This document shows, piece by piece, positions 4,455 to 5,081 of a DNA stretch of 5,081 nt (its first letter is position 1; each line of letters opens with the position of its first letter). The stretch is from positions 1-5,081 of the forward strand of contig JAEZBH010000342.1 of the NCBI GenBank assembly GCA_023427285.1. Direction: 5' to 3'. The position numbers and the translations under genes are program-made. The stretch is from Pseudomonadota bacterium. GTDB lineage: Bacteria; Pseudomonadota; Alphaproteobacteria; Sphingomonadales; Sphingomonadaceae. The notes under the pieces were generated by a model. It did no database searches. It saw only the letters and a program-made list of their open reading frames with translations, and was not told where the DNA came from.

Positions 4455-5081
4455 CCAGCTGCGCCAGTTTTTCAGCCTGATCTTCATTGATCAGCGCCTG
4501 CACCAGTTCCTCAAGGCCATCGCCTTGCAGCACCAGATCGAGCTTGTGCAGCGTCAGGTTGATGCGGTGATCGGTCACGCGCCCCTGCGGGAAGTTGTAG
4601 GTGCGAATGCGCTCCGAACGGTCGCCCGAGCCCACCTGCGACTTGCGGTTGTCCGCCCGTTCGCGGTCGATCTTCTCGCGCTCCAGCTCGTAGAGGCGGG
4701 CACGCAAGACTTTCAGCGCCTTGGCCTTGTTCTTGTGCTGGCTTTTCTCGTCCTGCTGGCTGACGACGAGGCCGGTGGGCAAGTGGGTGATGCGCACCGC
4801 CGAGTCCGTGGTGTTCACCGACTGGCCGCCCGGGCCGCTGGAGCGGAACACGTCGATGCGCAGATCCTTCTCGTCGATGTGGATGTCCACCTCCTCGGCC
4901 TCCGGCAGGACGGCGACGGTGGCGGCGGAGGTGTGGATGCGCCCCTGCGCCTCGGTTGCCGGCACGCGCTGCACGCGGTGCACGCCGGATTCGAACTTCA
5001 GCCGCGCGAAAACGCCACGGCCGGTGATGTTGGCGATCGCCTCCTTGACGCCGCCGAGCCCGGTGTCGCTGACCTCCATCG
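4441..5081 (-). CDS. prfA: Peptide chain release factor 1 (C-terminal part)
   Basis: RF1 reads UAA and UAG stop codons in the ribosomal A site and triggers release of the finished protein. The visible 213 residues run from the end of the stop-codon recognition domain to the natural C-terminus. The GGQ motif that enters the peptidyl-transferase centre is at 4822-4830, inside [19 protein letters not shown]. The family segments [12 protein letters not shown] and [18 protein letters not shown] follow. The latter, with the coding order prfA-prmC, favours RF1 over RF2. The reading frame is open through the right edge; the ATG at 5079 lies inside the gene. By comparison with E. coli RF1 (360 residues, GGQ at 233-235), about 150 N-terminal residues are missing, including the PxT stop-codon-reading motif. 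Nothing in the visible part is broken. Confidence 0.96.
   Translation of the reverse strand, partial: MEVSDTGLGGVKEAIANITGRGVFARLKFESGVHRVQRVPATEAQGRIHTSAATVAVLPEAEEVDIHIDEKDLRIDVFRSSGPGGQSVNTTDSAVRITHLPTGLVVSQQDEKSQHKNKAKALKVLRARLYELEREKIDRERADNRKSQVGSGDRSERIRTYNFPQGRVTDHRINLTLHKLDLVLQGDGLEELVQALINEDQAEKLAQLDDAS

Noticed and set aside
3984..4490. Plus-strand open frame opposite prmC
   Set aside because: It is antisense to the intact prmC frame with NPPY and motif I; a codon-bias shadow.

Overview
The window looks chromosomal and alphaproteobacterial. Three signs point that way. The first ~115 bases are the 5' end of a 16S rRNA gene (minus strand) with the short UUCG-capped helix 6 common in that class. 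The protein at 2869-3450 belongs to DUF4167, a family known essentially from Alphaproteobacteria. The order prfA-prmC-DUF4167 is a familiar alphaproteobacterial arrangement. The 16S start resembles sphingomonads, but about 115 bases cannot fix the order or family. All recognised genes lie on the minus strand, so transcription runs from right to left.

Right to left: the C-terminal part of peptide chain release factor 1 (prfA) enters from the right edge. It overlaps prmC, the methyltransferase that modifies the glutamine of the release-factor GGQ motif. A 133-base gap with two small inverted repeats separates prmC from the DUF4167 gene, which ends at a good Rho-independent terminator (2794-2831). 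Next comes a complete OprP/OprO-type porin. Its upstream region carries four 7-base units at exact 11-base spacing that match the PhoB binding pattern, so it is probably induced by phosphate starvation. The porin ends at a second strong terminator (1131-1165). Then comes a small two-CBS-domain protein with a very good ribosome binding site.

The left 560 bases are the control region of an rRNA operon. It has a near-consensus promoter (TTGACA, 18 bases, TATAAG) with a GC-rich discriminator, then a leader of roughly 270 bases holding a boxB-like hairpin and a boxA element just before the 16S 5' end. These are the expected parts of rRNA antitermination.

I see no mobile element, CRISPR array, tRNA or phage gene, and no convincing new multi-gene system. 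The most informative observations are regulatory: the tandem Pho box with a nested dyad beside it, the rRNA boxB/boxA pair, and a terminator-like hairpin only 20 bases before the DUF4167 start codon.
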